A program made the position numbers and the translations under genes. 13,957 bases of DNA, from the NCBI GenBank assembly GCA_938022295.1, contig CALIDR010000216.1, positions 1 through 13,957 of the forward strand, written 5' to 3'. Under the pieces are notes generated by a model. That model ran no database searches. It worked only from the letters and a program-made list of their open reading frames with translations, and was not told the DNA's origin. Positions 7,347 to 13,851 of this stretch are shown in pieces. Each line of letters opens with the position of its first letter. Position 1 is the stretch's first letter. The DNA comes from an uncultured Burkholderiaceae bacterium (GTDB lineage: Bacteria; Pseudomonadota; Gammaproteobacteria; Burkholderiales; Burkholderiaceae_C).

Positions 7347-8084
7347 TCAGCCCATGTGCAGGCCGCCGTTGCAGCTGAAGTCGGCGCCGGTGGTGAAGCC
7401 GGAGTCGGGGCCGGCCAGCCAGGCGACGATCGAGCCGATCTCCTCGGGCGTGCCGAGCCGCTTGACCGGGATCTGGGCGATGATCTTCTCGAGCACCTCG
7501 GGCTTGATCGCGCGCACCATCTCCGTGCCGATGTAGCCCGGGCTGACGGTGTTCACGGTGACGCCCTTGGCGGCCAGCTCCTGGGCGAGCGCCATCGTGA
7601 AGCCGTGCATCCCGGCCTTGGCCGCGGAGTAGTTGGTCTGCCCGGCCTGACCCTTCTCGCCGTTGACCGAGCTGATCTGGATGATGCGCCCCCAGCCACG
7701 CTCGACCATGTCGGCGACGACCTGCTTGGTGACGTTGAACATCGAGTTCAGGTTGGTGTCGATCACCGCGTCCCAGTCCTCGCGCGTCATCTTCAGGAAC
7801 ATGCGGTCGCGCGTGATGCCGGCGTTGTTGACGAGCACGTCGATCGGGCCGTGCTCGGCCTTGGCCTTCGCGAAGGCTTCCACCGTCGAGTCCCAGTCGG
7901 CGACGTTGCCCACCGACGCGTAGAACGTGTAGCCGAGCGCCTTCTGCTCGCCGAGCCACTTGTTGTAGTCGCGGCTCGGGCCGCAGCCGGCGATCACCTT
8001 GAATCCGTCCTTGGCCAGGCGTTGGCAGATCGCGGTGCCGATGCCGCCCATGCCGCCGGTCACGTAAGCCACCTTCTGGGTCAT
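7347..8084 (-). CDS. phaB: Acetoacetyl-CoA reductase (NADPH)
   Basis: A 245-residue short-chain dehydrogenase that reduces acetoacetyl-CoA to (R)-3-hydroxybutyryl-CoA, the monomer for polyhydroxybutyrate. It shows the nucleotide-binding TGGMGGIG (residues 9-16), NNAGITRD (86-93), the catalytic S138, and Y152 with K156 in NYSAAKAG. The segments TNLNSMFNVTKQV, VNTVSPGYIGTEMV and the C-terminal NGGLHMG are close to Cupriavidus PhaB, so the assignment is specific and not just a generic reductase. ATG 8084 is preceded by AGGAG with 7 bases of spacing. It is the last gene of the phaCAB set, 90 bases after phaA. Confidence 0.98.
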   Translation of the reverse strand: MTQKVAYVTGGMGGIGTAICQRLAKDGFKVIAGCGPSRDYNKWLGEQKALGYTFYASVGNVADWDSTVEAFAKAKAEHGPIDVLVNNAGITRDRMFLKMTREDWDAVIDTNLNSMFNVTKQVVADMVERGWGRIIQISSVNGEKGQAGQTNYSAAKAGMHGFTMALAQELAAKGVTVNTVSPGYIGTEMVRAIKPEVLEKIIAQIPVKRLGTPEEIGSIVAWLAGPDSGFTTGADFSCNGGLHMG

Positions 8085-8174
8085 TGCTCGCTCCTGTGGG
8101 TCGTTGGGGTGTCGTGTAGGGTCCCGCCGCGGCGACGTGCCGTCAAGCGGGTTCGCCCGATGTGACGGGCCGCG

Positions 8175-9353
8175 TCAGCGCTCGACGGCGAGCGCCACGC
8201 CCATGCCGCCGCCGATGCACAGCGCGGCCAGGCCCTTCTTCGCGTCGCGGCGCTGCATCTCGTGCAGCAGCGTGACCAGGATGCGGCAGCCGCTGGCGCC
8301 GATCGGGTGGCCGATGGCGATCGCGCCGCCGTTGACGTTGACCTTCGCCGGGTCGGCCTCGAGCACCTTGTTGACGGCACAGGCCTGGGCGGCGAACGCC
8401 TCGTTGAGCTCGAACAGGTCGACGTCGCCGACGCTCCAGCCCGCGCGCGCGAGCGCCTTCTTCGACGCTGGCACCGGGCCCATGCCCATCGTCGCCGGGT
8501 CCAGCCCGCTGGTGGCGTAGCTCGCGATGCGCGCCAGCGGCGTCAGGCCGAGCGCGGCCGCCTTGGCCGCGCTCATCACGACGACCGCCGCCGCGCCGTC
8601 GTTGATGCCCGAGGCGTTGCCCGCCGTCACGCTGCCGGCCTTGTCGAACGCGGGCCTGAGACCCGCGAGCGCCTCGGCGCTGGTCTTGGTGTTGATGAAC
8701 TCGTCGCTCGCGAAGACGAGCGCTTCGCCCTTCTTCTGCGGGATCGTCACGCCGACGATCTCGTCGCGGAACCGGCCCGCGGCCTGCGCGGCGGCGGCCT
8801 TCTGCTGGCTGGCGAGCGCGAGCGCGTCCTGCATCTCACGCGTGATGCCGTGCGCCTTGGCGACGTTCTCGGCCGTGATCCCCATGTGGTATTGGTTGTA
8901 GACGTCCCACAGGCCGTCGACGATCATCGAGTCGATCATCTTCCAGTCGCCCATGCGCTGGCCGTCGCGGCTGCCGAGCAGCACGTGCGGGCTGGCGGAC
9001 ATGTTCTCCTGGCCGCCCGCGACGACGATCTCGCTGTCGCCGGTGGCCACCGCCTGCGCGGCGAGCATCACCGCCTTCAGCCCCGAGCCGCAGACGGCGT
9101 TGATCGTCAGCGCCGGCGTCTCCTTCGGCACGCCGGCCTTCATCATCGCCTGGCGGGCCGGGTTCTGGCCGGCGCCGGCGGCCAGCACCTGGCCCATGAT
9201 CACCTCGCCGACCTGCGCCGGGTCGAGCCTGGCGCGGGCGATCGCCTCGCGCACGACGACCGCGCCGAGCTCGGTGGCGGGGGTCTTGGCGAGCGTGCCG
9301 CCGAACTTGCCGACCGCGGTGCGCGCGGCCGAGACGATGACGATGTCGGTCAT
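8175..9353 (-). CDS. phaA: Acetyl-CoA acetyltransferase (beta-ketothiolase)
   Basis: A 392-residue thiolase that condenses two acetyl-CoA into acetoacetyl-CoA, the first step of polyhydroxybutyrate synthesis in the cytoplasm. The nucleophilic cysteine is C88 in NAVCGSGLKAV, with H349 in NGGAIAIGHP and the second cysteine C379 in LCIGGGMG. These match C89, H348 and C378 of the Zoogloea ramigera biosynthetic thiolase within one position. Its length is typical. ATG 9353 follows GAGGAG by a short spacer. It lies between phaC (50 bases upstream) and phaB, supporting a biosynthetic rather than a degradative role. Confidence 0.98.
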   Translation of the reverse strand: MTDIVIVSAARTAVGKFGGTLAKTPATELGAVVVREAIARARLDPAQVGEVIMGQVLAAGAGQNPARQAMMKAGVPKETPALTINAVCGSGLKAVMLAAQAVATGDSEIVVAGGQENMSASPHVLLGSRDGQRMGDWKMIDSMIVDGLWDVYNQYHMGITAENVAKAHGITREMQDALALASQQKAAAAQAAGRFRDEIVGVTIPQKKGEALVFASDEFINTKTSAEALAGLRPAFDKAGSVTAGNASGINDGAAAVVVMSAAKAAALGLTPLARIASYATSGLDPATMGMGPVPASKKALARAGWSVGDVDLFELNEAFAAQACAVNKVLEADPAKVNVNGGAIAIGHPIGASGCRILVTLLHEMQRRDAKKGLAALCIGGGMGVALAVER

Positions 9354-9403
9354 GGAGGGTCTCCTCGAGAAAGAAAAGGGGGTGGCCGGTCAGCGAATGC
9401 CGT

Positions 9404-11095
9404 TCAGGCCTTCGCTTTGACGTACCGGCCCGGCGCGGGTTCGATCGCCTTGTAGCCGTGGCCGCCGTAGGTCTTCGGGGCCGGCACCAGCTTGCCGGCG
9501 TGCGGCTTCAGCCACGCCGCCCAGTCGGTCCACCAGCTGCCCGGGTGTTCGGTGGCGCCGGCGAGCCAGTCCTTCGCCTTCGCCGGCAGGGCGTCGTTCG
9601 TCCAGTGGCTGCGCTTGCCCTTGGCCGGCGGGTTGATGACGCCGGCGATGTGGCCGCTGGCGCCGAGCACGAAACGCTTCGGGCCCTTCAGCAGCGCGGT
9701 GCTCAGGTACGCCGACTCCCACGGCACGATGTGGTCCTCGCGCGAGGCGTAGACGAACGCCGGCGCCTTGATGCTGCCGAGGTCGACCTTCTCGCCGCAG
9801 GTGGTGAGCCGCCCGGGGATCTTCAGCTCGTCCTGCAGGTAGGTGTGGCGCAGGTACCAGCAGTACATCGGCCCGGGCAGGTTGGTGCTGTCGCCGTTCC
9901 AGTACAGCAGGTCGAACGGCGGCGGCGCCTCGCCCTTCAGGTAGTTGCCGACGACGTAGTTCCACACCAGGTCGTTCGGGCGCAGGAAGCTGAACGTCGT
10001 CGCGAGCTCCTTGCCCTTGAGCAGCTTCGGGCCGCCCGGCGCGTGCTCGCCGATCGTCATCTCGCGCAGCTGCACCGACGCCTCGTCGACGAAGAGGTCG
10101 AGCACGCCGGTGTCGGAGAAGTCGAGCAGCGTCGTCAGCAGCGTCAGGCTGGCGGCGGGCTGCTCGCCGCGCGCGGCGAGCACCGCGAGCGCCGTCGCGA
10201 CGATCGTGCCGCCCACGCAGAAGCCGAGCACGTTCATCGTCTTCTGGCCGGTGATCGCCTGCAAGGCGCGGATCGCGGCGATCGGCCCTTCGGCGATGTA
10301 GTCGTCCCAGGTCTTGTGGGCGAGCGACTCGTCGGGGTTGCGCCAGCTGATGACGAACGTGCGGTGGCCCTGCTCGACCGTGTAGCGGATGAACGAGTTG
10401 TCCGGCTGCAGGTCGAGGATGTAGTACTTGTTGATGCAAGGCGGCACGAACAGGAACGGCTTCTCGTGCACCTTGTCGGTCAGCGGCTTGTACTCGATGA
10501 GCTGGATGAGGTCGTTCTCGAACACGACGGCGCCTTCGCTGGTGGCGACGTTGCGGCCGACCTCGAACACGCTGGTGTCGGTCTGCGACACGTGGCCCTG
10601 CTGCAGGTCCTTCAGCAGGTGCTGGATGCCCTGGGCGATGCTCTCGCCGCGCGTCTCGAGCGCCTTGCGCTGCGCCTCGGGGTTGAGCGCGAGGTAGTTG
10701 CTCGGGCTCGCGGCGTCGATCCACTGCTGCACGGCGAAGCGGATGCGCTGGCGCGTCTTCTCGTCGCCCTCGATCGACTCGGCCATCTGCAGCAGCGTGC
10801 GCGCGTTGAGCAGGTATAGCTGCGCGATGTACGCCGCGGCGGGGTTGCTCGCCCAGTCCTGGCCGAAGCGGCGGTCCGGCAGCGGCGGGGCTTTGCCCTG
10901 CTCCGCCTGCAGGCGTTCGAGGGTCGAGTTCCAGAGGTTGGTCGCCTCCTTCAGATAATCGCCCTGCAGGCGAACCAGCGCCTGCGTCGGCAGGTTCAAG
11001 CCGGCGAACGACTTCCATATCTCGCCGACCGCCGAACCGAAGGCCTGGGCCGGCTCGGTGAACGCCGTCAGCGAGGAGTGGGGCTTGGCTGGCAC
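9404..11095 (-). CDS. phaC: Class I poly(3-hydroxyalkanoate) synthase
   Basis: The 563-residue polymerase that builds polyhydroxybutyrate from (R)-3-hydroxybutyryl-CoA on the granule surface. The lipase-box-like GFCVGG contains the nucleophile C293, and the other catalytic residues are D454 (SREDHIVPW) and H482 (GASGHIAG). The spacings of 161 and 189 residues equal those in Cupriavidus necator PhaC (C319, D480, H508). The single long subunit makes it class I. I start it at GTG 11095, preceded by GGAG with 6 bases of spacing. The frame remains open to ATG 11212, but the extra 39 residues do not look like PhaC and would cover the promoter region. The N-terminal region (1-180) carries the poorly conserved family domain. 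It is the first gene of phaCAB. Confidence 0.97.
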   Translation of the reverse strand: MPAKPHSSLTAFTEPAQAFGSAVGEIWKSFAGLNLPTQALVRLQGDYLKEATNLWNSTLERLQAEQGKAPPLPDRRFGQDWASNPAAAYIAQLYLLNARTLLQMAESIEGDEKTRQRIRFAVQQWIDAASPSNYLALNPEAQRKALETRGESIAQGIQHLLKDLQQGHVSQTDTSVFEVGRNVATSEGAVVFENDLIQLIEYKPLTDKVHEKPFLFVPPCINKYYILDLQPDNSFIRYTVEQGHRTFVISWRNPDESLAHKTWDDYIAEGPIAAIRALQAITGQKTMNVLGFCVGGTIVATALAVLAARGEQPAASLTLLTTLLDFSDTGVLDLFVDEASVQLREMTIGEHAPGGPKLLKGKELATTFSFLRPNDLVWNYVVGNYLKGEAPPPFDLLYWNGDSTNLPGPMYCWYLRHTYLQDELKIPGRLTTCGEKVDLGSIKAPAFVYASREDHIVPWESAYLSTALLKGPKRFVLGASGHIAGVINPPAKGKRSHWTNDALPAKAKDWLAGATEHPGSWWTDWAAWLKPHAGKLVPAPKTYGGHGYKAIEPAPGRYVKAKA

Positions 11096-11099
11096 GCTT

Positions 11100-11105
11100 G
11101 TCTCC
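11100..11105 (-). promoter_or_regulatory. Ribosome binding site that fixes the phaC GTG start
   Basis: Read on the minus strand this is GGAGAC, and the GGAG core ends 6 bases before GTG 11095. No comparable site precedes the in-frame ATG at 11212, which favours the GTG start. Confidence 0.7.
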
Positions 11106-11149
11106 GTCAGGAACCGTGGATCGCCGCGCAGCGCGTGCGAGTCTTGCAC

Positions 11150-11155
11150 GTTATA
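11150..11155 (-). promoter_or_regulatory. Candidate -10 box for the phaCAB operon
   Basis: TATAAC on the minus strand matches five of six bases of the sigma-70 -10 consensus and stands out in this GC-rich DNA. It lies 54 bases before the phaC GTG, which would give a leader of about 45-50 bases. The -35 position (about 17 bases further upstream) is a poor match, so an activator may be needed or the site may be false. Confidence 0.4.
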
Positions 11156-11179
11156 CGCCGCGACGCTTACCGCATCATG

Positions 11180-11210
11180 ACGCAGCTTTTCAACATTTGA
11201 AATACGCAGC
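11180..11210. promoter_or_regulatory. Operator-like dyad flanked by direct repeats, phaC upstream region
   Basis: TTTCAACATTTGAAA at 11188-11202 is a perfect inverted repeat with six-base arms and a three-base centre. It is framed by two copies of ACGCAGC, at 11180-11186 and 11204-11210, exactly 24 bases apart. It sits in the 138-base region between phaC and the divergent small membrane protein gene, just upstream of the candidate phaC -10 box, in a distinctly AT-richer patch. A transcription factor dimer is the natural reading. Which factor cannot be told. Confidence 0.45.
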
Positions 11211-11233
11211 ATTGCGTAATCGGTGGCCGCGCG

Positions 11234-11521
11234 ATGTACCTGGTTCCGATCGCTTGGATGTACGTGGTCGTCATGGTCGCGCTCGCCGAGGGCGCCTCGC
11301 CCAACGGCACCTGGCTCGGCGCGCTGTTCACGCTGCTGCTGTGGGGCGTGCTGCCGCTGGTGGTCGTGATGTACATCCTCGGCACGCCGGCGCGCCGCCG
11401 TGCGCGCGAGGCCGCCGAGGCGGCGCAGGTGGCCGCGGCAGCCGCGGCTTCAGCCGTGCCGCCAGACGACGGCCGCGTGGCGGCCGGTGACGCCGTCGCG
11501 CCGGAACGAGAAGAACGCTGA
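11234..11521 (+). CDS. Small membrane protein of unknown function
   Basis: A 95-residue protein with two transmembrane helices, about 2-20 and 27-49, separated by a short loop (EGASPNGTWLG). After the second helix comes a basic TPARRRAREA stretch, then an alanine-rich and acidic C-terminal tail. From memory, similar short proteins occur beside pgeF and phaC in other Burkholderiales, but no function is known to me. ATG 11234 has no good ribosome binding site. The last 24 codons, including the stop, run antisense through the end of pgeF (72-base overlap), so the tail composition is partly constrained by that gene. It is divergent from phaC and may share the operator-like region. Confidence 0.7.
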   Translation: MYLVPIAWMYVVVMVALAEGASPNGTWLGALFTLLLWGVLPLVVVMYILGTPARRRAREAAEAAQVAAAAAASAVPPDDGRVAAGDAVAPEREER

Positions 11522-12250
11522 CCGGTCCTCGACCGTGCACCAGCGCCCGCCGCTGACGGCGCCAACGCCGGCGGCGGCGAGCCGATCGCGCGCGAGCCCC
11601 GCGAGGTCGCACAGCCAGCGCGCGCTGCCGTCCGGGCGCGGCCGCGGCACGAAGCGCGGATGCGCATCGCGGCGAGAGGCCGCCGGATCGGCGCCGAACG
11701 CGGCGAGCACGTCGGCGCCGACCTCGAACTGCCGCGGCCCGATGCACGGGCCGAGCCACACCCGCACTTCCGCTGGCGTGCAGCGGCCGAGCGCGCACAG
11801 CCGCTGCAGCGTGCGTTCGACGACGCCGGCCGCGAGCCCCCGCCAGCCGGCATGGGCGGCGCCGACCGCCGCCCCGTCGCGCGTCGCGAACAGCACCGGC
11901 AGACAGTCGGCCACCTGCACGGTGCACGCGATGCCGGCGGCGGCGGTCACCGCGGCGTCGGCCTCGATCGGCGGCCGCGCGGGCTTCGCGTCGTGCGCCG
12001 TCAGCTCGACGACGGCAGCGCCGTGCACCTGCCGCAGGTAGACCGGCGCGGCGCCGATCGCCGCGGCCAGCCGGCGCCGGTTCTCGGCCACCGCGGCCGG
12101 GTCGTCGCCCACCGCGTCGCCGAGGTTCAGCGTCGACCACGGCGCGGCGCTGACCCCGCCGCAGCGCGTCGTCACCAGCGCGCCGATGCCGCTCGGTTCC
12201 CAGTCGGGCGCGATCGCGCCGGCGAGCGACGGCGCCGCGTCAGACCGCAT
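11450..12250 (-). CDS. pgeF: Purine nucleoside phosphorylase / polyphenol oxidase family (YfiH, DUF152)
   Basis: A 266-residue protein of the YfiH/LACC1 family, historically called multicopper polyphenol oxidase. Members act on purine nucleosides as zinc-dependent phosphorylase or deaminase, and E. coli PgeF edits peptidoglycan precursors. The metal ligands are visible as H76 (RQVHG), C116 (VQVADCLPV) and H133 (AAHAGWRG), matching H71, C107 and H124 of E. coli. Further landmarks are LNLGDAVGDD (41-50), LGPCIGPRQFEVG (166-178) and FSFRRDGVTGR near the end. The ATG at 12250 overlaps the upstream isomerase stop by 11 bases, indicating coupling. Its location just upstream of phaC on the same strand matches the order in Cupriavidus. 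Confidence 0.93.
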   Translation of the reverse strand: MRSDAAPSLAGAIAPDWEPSGIGALVTTRCGGVSAAPWSTLNLGDAVGDDPAAVAENRRRLAAAIGAAPVYLRQVHGAAVVELTAHDAKPARPPIEADAAVTAAAGIACTVQVADCLPVLFATRDGAAVGAAHAGWRGLAAGVVERTLQRLCALGRCTPAEVRVWLGPCIGPRQFEVGADVLAAFGADPAASRRDAHPRFVPRPRPDGSARWLCDLAGLARDRLAAAGVGAVSGGRWCTVEDRSAFFSFRRDGVTGRHAAVVWRHG

Positions 12251-12884
12251 CCGGGCACGCCGACGGCTGCGTCTGTGCGAACGCGTCGAGCGCCATGCAC
12301 TGCTCGAAGATGCGCATCACGGTCGGCACGTGGTCGAGCCGGCAGTCGAAGCGCATCGCGTTGTGGATCTGCGGCACGAGCACGCAGTCGGCGAGCGTGG
12401 GCGCGTCGCCGTGGCAGAAGCGCCCGGTGGCCGGGTGCGCTGCGAGCTGGCGTTCGATCGCCGCCAGCCCCGACTCGACCCAGTGGCGGTACCAGCGGTT
12501 CTTGTCGTCCTCGCTGACTTTCAGGTCGCGCACCAGGTAGCGCAGCACGCGCAGGTTGTTCAGCGGGTGGATCTCGCACGCCACGTCGAGCGCGAGCGCG
12601 CGCACCCGCGCGCGGCCGACGGCGTCGGCGGGCAGCAGCGGCGGCTGCGGGTGCGTCTCGTCGAGGTACTCGATGATCGCCAGCGACTGCGTCAGCACCG
12701 CGTCGTGGTCCTTCAGCAGCGGCACGAGGCGCGACGCCGAGACGGCGGCATACGACTCGTCGAGCTGCTCGCCGGCCGGCAGGTTCACGGGCATGTAGTC
12801 GTAGGCGAGCCCCTTCAGCGCGAGCGCGATGCGCACCCGGTACGACGCCGAGGAACGGAAGTAGTTGTAGAGCTGCATCGACAT
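12240..12884 (-). CDS. Zeta-class glutathione transferase, maleylpyruvate or maleylacetoacetate isomerase
   Basis: A 214-residue glutathione-dependent cis-trans isomerase. An N-terminal thioredoxin-like domain (about 1-82) begins LYNYFRSSASYRVRIALALK (5-24), the zeta-class signature; S11 and S12 correspond to the catalytic serines, and the usual cysteine is alanine (A13), as in several bacterial members. The SRLVPLL and QSLAIIEYLDE motifs (around 50-77) bind glutathione. The helical C-terminal domain contains HPLNNLRVLRYL and PTLADCVLVPQIHNAMRF. ATG 12884 is preceded by GAAGGAGAC at good spacing. It lies 20 bases after the FAH-family gene, its metabolic partner. Whether the substrate is maleylpyruvate (gentisate route, nagL) or maleylacetoacetate (tyrosine route, maiA) cannot be decided here, since the dioxygenase is absent from the window. 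Confidence 0.93.
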   Translation of the reverse strand: MSMQLYNYFRSSASYRVRIALALKGLAYDYMPVNLPAGEQLDESYAAVSASRLVPLLKDHDAVLTQSLAIIEYLDETHPQPPLLPADAVGRARVRALALDVACEIHPLNNLRVLRYLVRDLKVSEDDKNRWYRHWVESGLAAIERQLAAHPATGRFCHGDAPTLADCVLVPQIHNAMRFDCRLDHVPTVMRIFEQCMALDAFAQTQPSACPDAV

Positions 12885-12904
12885 CGCCGCCGTCTCCTTC
12901 GCTT

Positions 12905-13609
12905 TCAGCGCACCGCCACGCGCAGCTCGCCCAGGCCCTCGATCGCCGCCGTCATCACCTCGCCGCGGCGCACCGCGCCCACGCCCGCCGGCGTGCCGGT
13001 GTAGACCAGGTCGCCCGGCTGCAGCGTCCAGGCGCGGCTGAGCACGGCGATCGTCTCGTCGACGCTCCATATCAGGTCGGCGATGTCGCCGCGCTGGCGC
13101 GGCGCACCGTCGACGGCGAGCGTGATCGCGCCGCGGGCGAGCAAGCCGGTGGCCGCCTTCGGGTGGATCGGCCCGATCGGTGCCGACTGCTCGAACGCCT
13201 TGCCGATGCACCACGGGCGGCCGAGCTTCTTCATCTCGGCCTGCAGGTCGCGCCGCGTCATGTCCAGCCCGATCGCGTAGCCGAACACGTGGTGGGGCGC
13301 GCGGGCGGCGTCGATGTCGCGCCCGCCGCGGCCGATCGCGACGACGAGCTCGACCTCGTGGTGCAGGTCGGCCGTCAGCGGCGGGTAGTCGATCACCCCC
13401 GTCTCGCCGTCGGCCACCGGCACGACGGCGTCGGCCGGCTTGAGGAAGAAGAACGGCGGCTCGCGGTCGCTGTGGCCCATCTCGCGCGCGTGCTCGGCGT
13501 AGTTGCGCCCGACGCAGTAGACGCGGTGGACCGGAAAACCCCCGCCGCCCGCCACCGGCACGACGACCGGCGGCGGGGCGGGAATCACCAGGTCCGGGGC
13601 CTGCGCCAT
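12905..13609 (-). CDS. Fumarylacetoacetate hydrolase family protein, probable fumarylpyruvate hydrolase
   Basis: A 234-residue enzyme of the short FAH type, which cleaves a carbon-carbon bond in 2,4-diketo acids using a divalent metal. The motifs are YCVGRNYAEHAREMG (31-45), PPFFFLKPADAVV (51-63), HHEVELVVAIG (83-93, with ligands E85 and E87), GLDMTRRDLQ (114-123, ligand D116), and GDLVYTGTPAGVGAV (199-213). It is much shorter than classical fumarylacetoacetase (about 420 residues) and resembles fumarylpyruvate hydrolases of gentisate pathways (NagK type). The start is ATG 13609, preceded by GGAAGGAG; the frame is open 18 codons further, but those residues are unrelated. It leads the FAH-isomerase-pgeF run. 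Part of it (12992-13110) is repeated at the right edge. Confidence 0.93.
   Translation of the reverse strand: MAQAPDLVIPAPPPVVVPVAGGGGFPVHRVYCVGRNYAEHAREMGHSDREPPFFFLKPADAVVPVADGETGVIDYPPLTADLHHEVELVVAIGRGGRDIDAARAPHHVFGYAIGLDMTRRDLQAEMKKLGRPWCIGKAFEQSAPIGPIHPKAATGLLARGAITLAVDGAPRQRGDIADLIWSVDETIAVLSRAWTLQPGDLVYTGTPAGVGAVRRGEVMTAAIEGLGELRVAVR
12992..13110 (+). repeat. Direct repeat, internal copy (119 bases)
   Basis: These 119 bases inside the FAH-family gene are identical, base for base and in the same orientation, to 13839-13957. The bases immediately to the left differ (G at 12991, C at 13838), and the other copy runs to the end of the window. This copy is the genuine locus, since the reading frame is intact through it. 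Confidence 0.97.
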
Positions 13610-13673
13610 CCGATGCTCCTTCCGACGACGGGTGGATGATGCCACGCACCCCCGGGCGGCCACGACGCGCCGC

Positions 13674-13679
13674 TACACT
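13674..13679 (+). promoter_or_regulatory. Candidate -10 box before the Nudix gene
   Basis: TACACT matches four of six -10 consensus bases and ends 7 bases before the ATG at 13687, which would make the transcript nearly leaderless. No good -35 box is visible. The 77 bases between the FAH gene and this one must also hold the divergent FAH promoter, which I cannot place. Confidence 0.3.
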
Positions 13680-13686
13680 GATCCGC

Positions 13687-13851
13687 ATGCCGTGGCCCCC
13701 GAACCGCCAGATCAAGCACTGCCGGTCGTGCGGCACCGCGGTCGACTACCGCATCCCGTCGGACGACAACCGCGAACGCGCGGTGTGCCCGGCCTGCGGC
13801 ACCGTCCACTACGAGAACCCGCTGAACGTCGTCGGCACCGTGCCGGTGTAG
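13687..13851 (+). pseudogene. Nudix hydrolase, N-terminal fragment broken by a junction
   Basis: Fifty-four codons remain. The fragment carries a zinc ribbon with C12 and C15 (HCRSCGTAV) and C34 and C37 (AVCPACGTV), then HYENPLNVVGTVPV, as at the start of zinc-ribbon Nudix hydrolases related to NADH pyrophosphatase NudC. The conserved catalytic Nudix box, expected some 40-60 residues later, is missing. The frame ends in TAG at 13849-13851, which belongs to repeated FAH-gene sequence beginning at 13839. Family members normally continue with a tryptophan after VPV, so the true gene presumably goes on elsewhere. I read the break as an assembly or chimera junction more likely than a real mutation. 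Confidence 0.8.

Noticed and set aside
6031..7536. A 501-codon plus-strand frame across the unknown membrane protein, the gap and the end of phaB
   Set aside because: The minus-strand frame has clear transmembrane segments and conserved-looking motifs. The plus-strand translation is hydrophilic and featureless.
8085..8174. Possible small gene or terminator between phaA and phaB
   Set aside because: The 90 bases have no start with a supported frame and only a short GCCGCGGC palindrome without a T tract. The spacing is normal within a phaCAB operon.
8262..10819. Long plus-strand open frames opposite phaA and phaC (8262-9455 and 9458-10819)
   Set aside because: They mirror the codon structure of phaA and phaC, and their translations are low in complexity, rich in Arg, Val, Ala and Asp.
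9390..11018. A 542-codon minus-strand frame overlapping phaC in another register
   Set aside because: It is a frame-shifted reading of phaC and has no recognisable domain, whereas phaC has all its catalytic residues.
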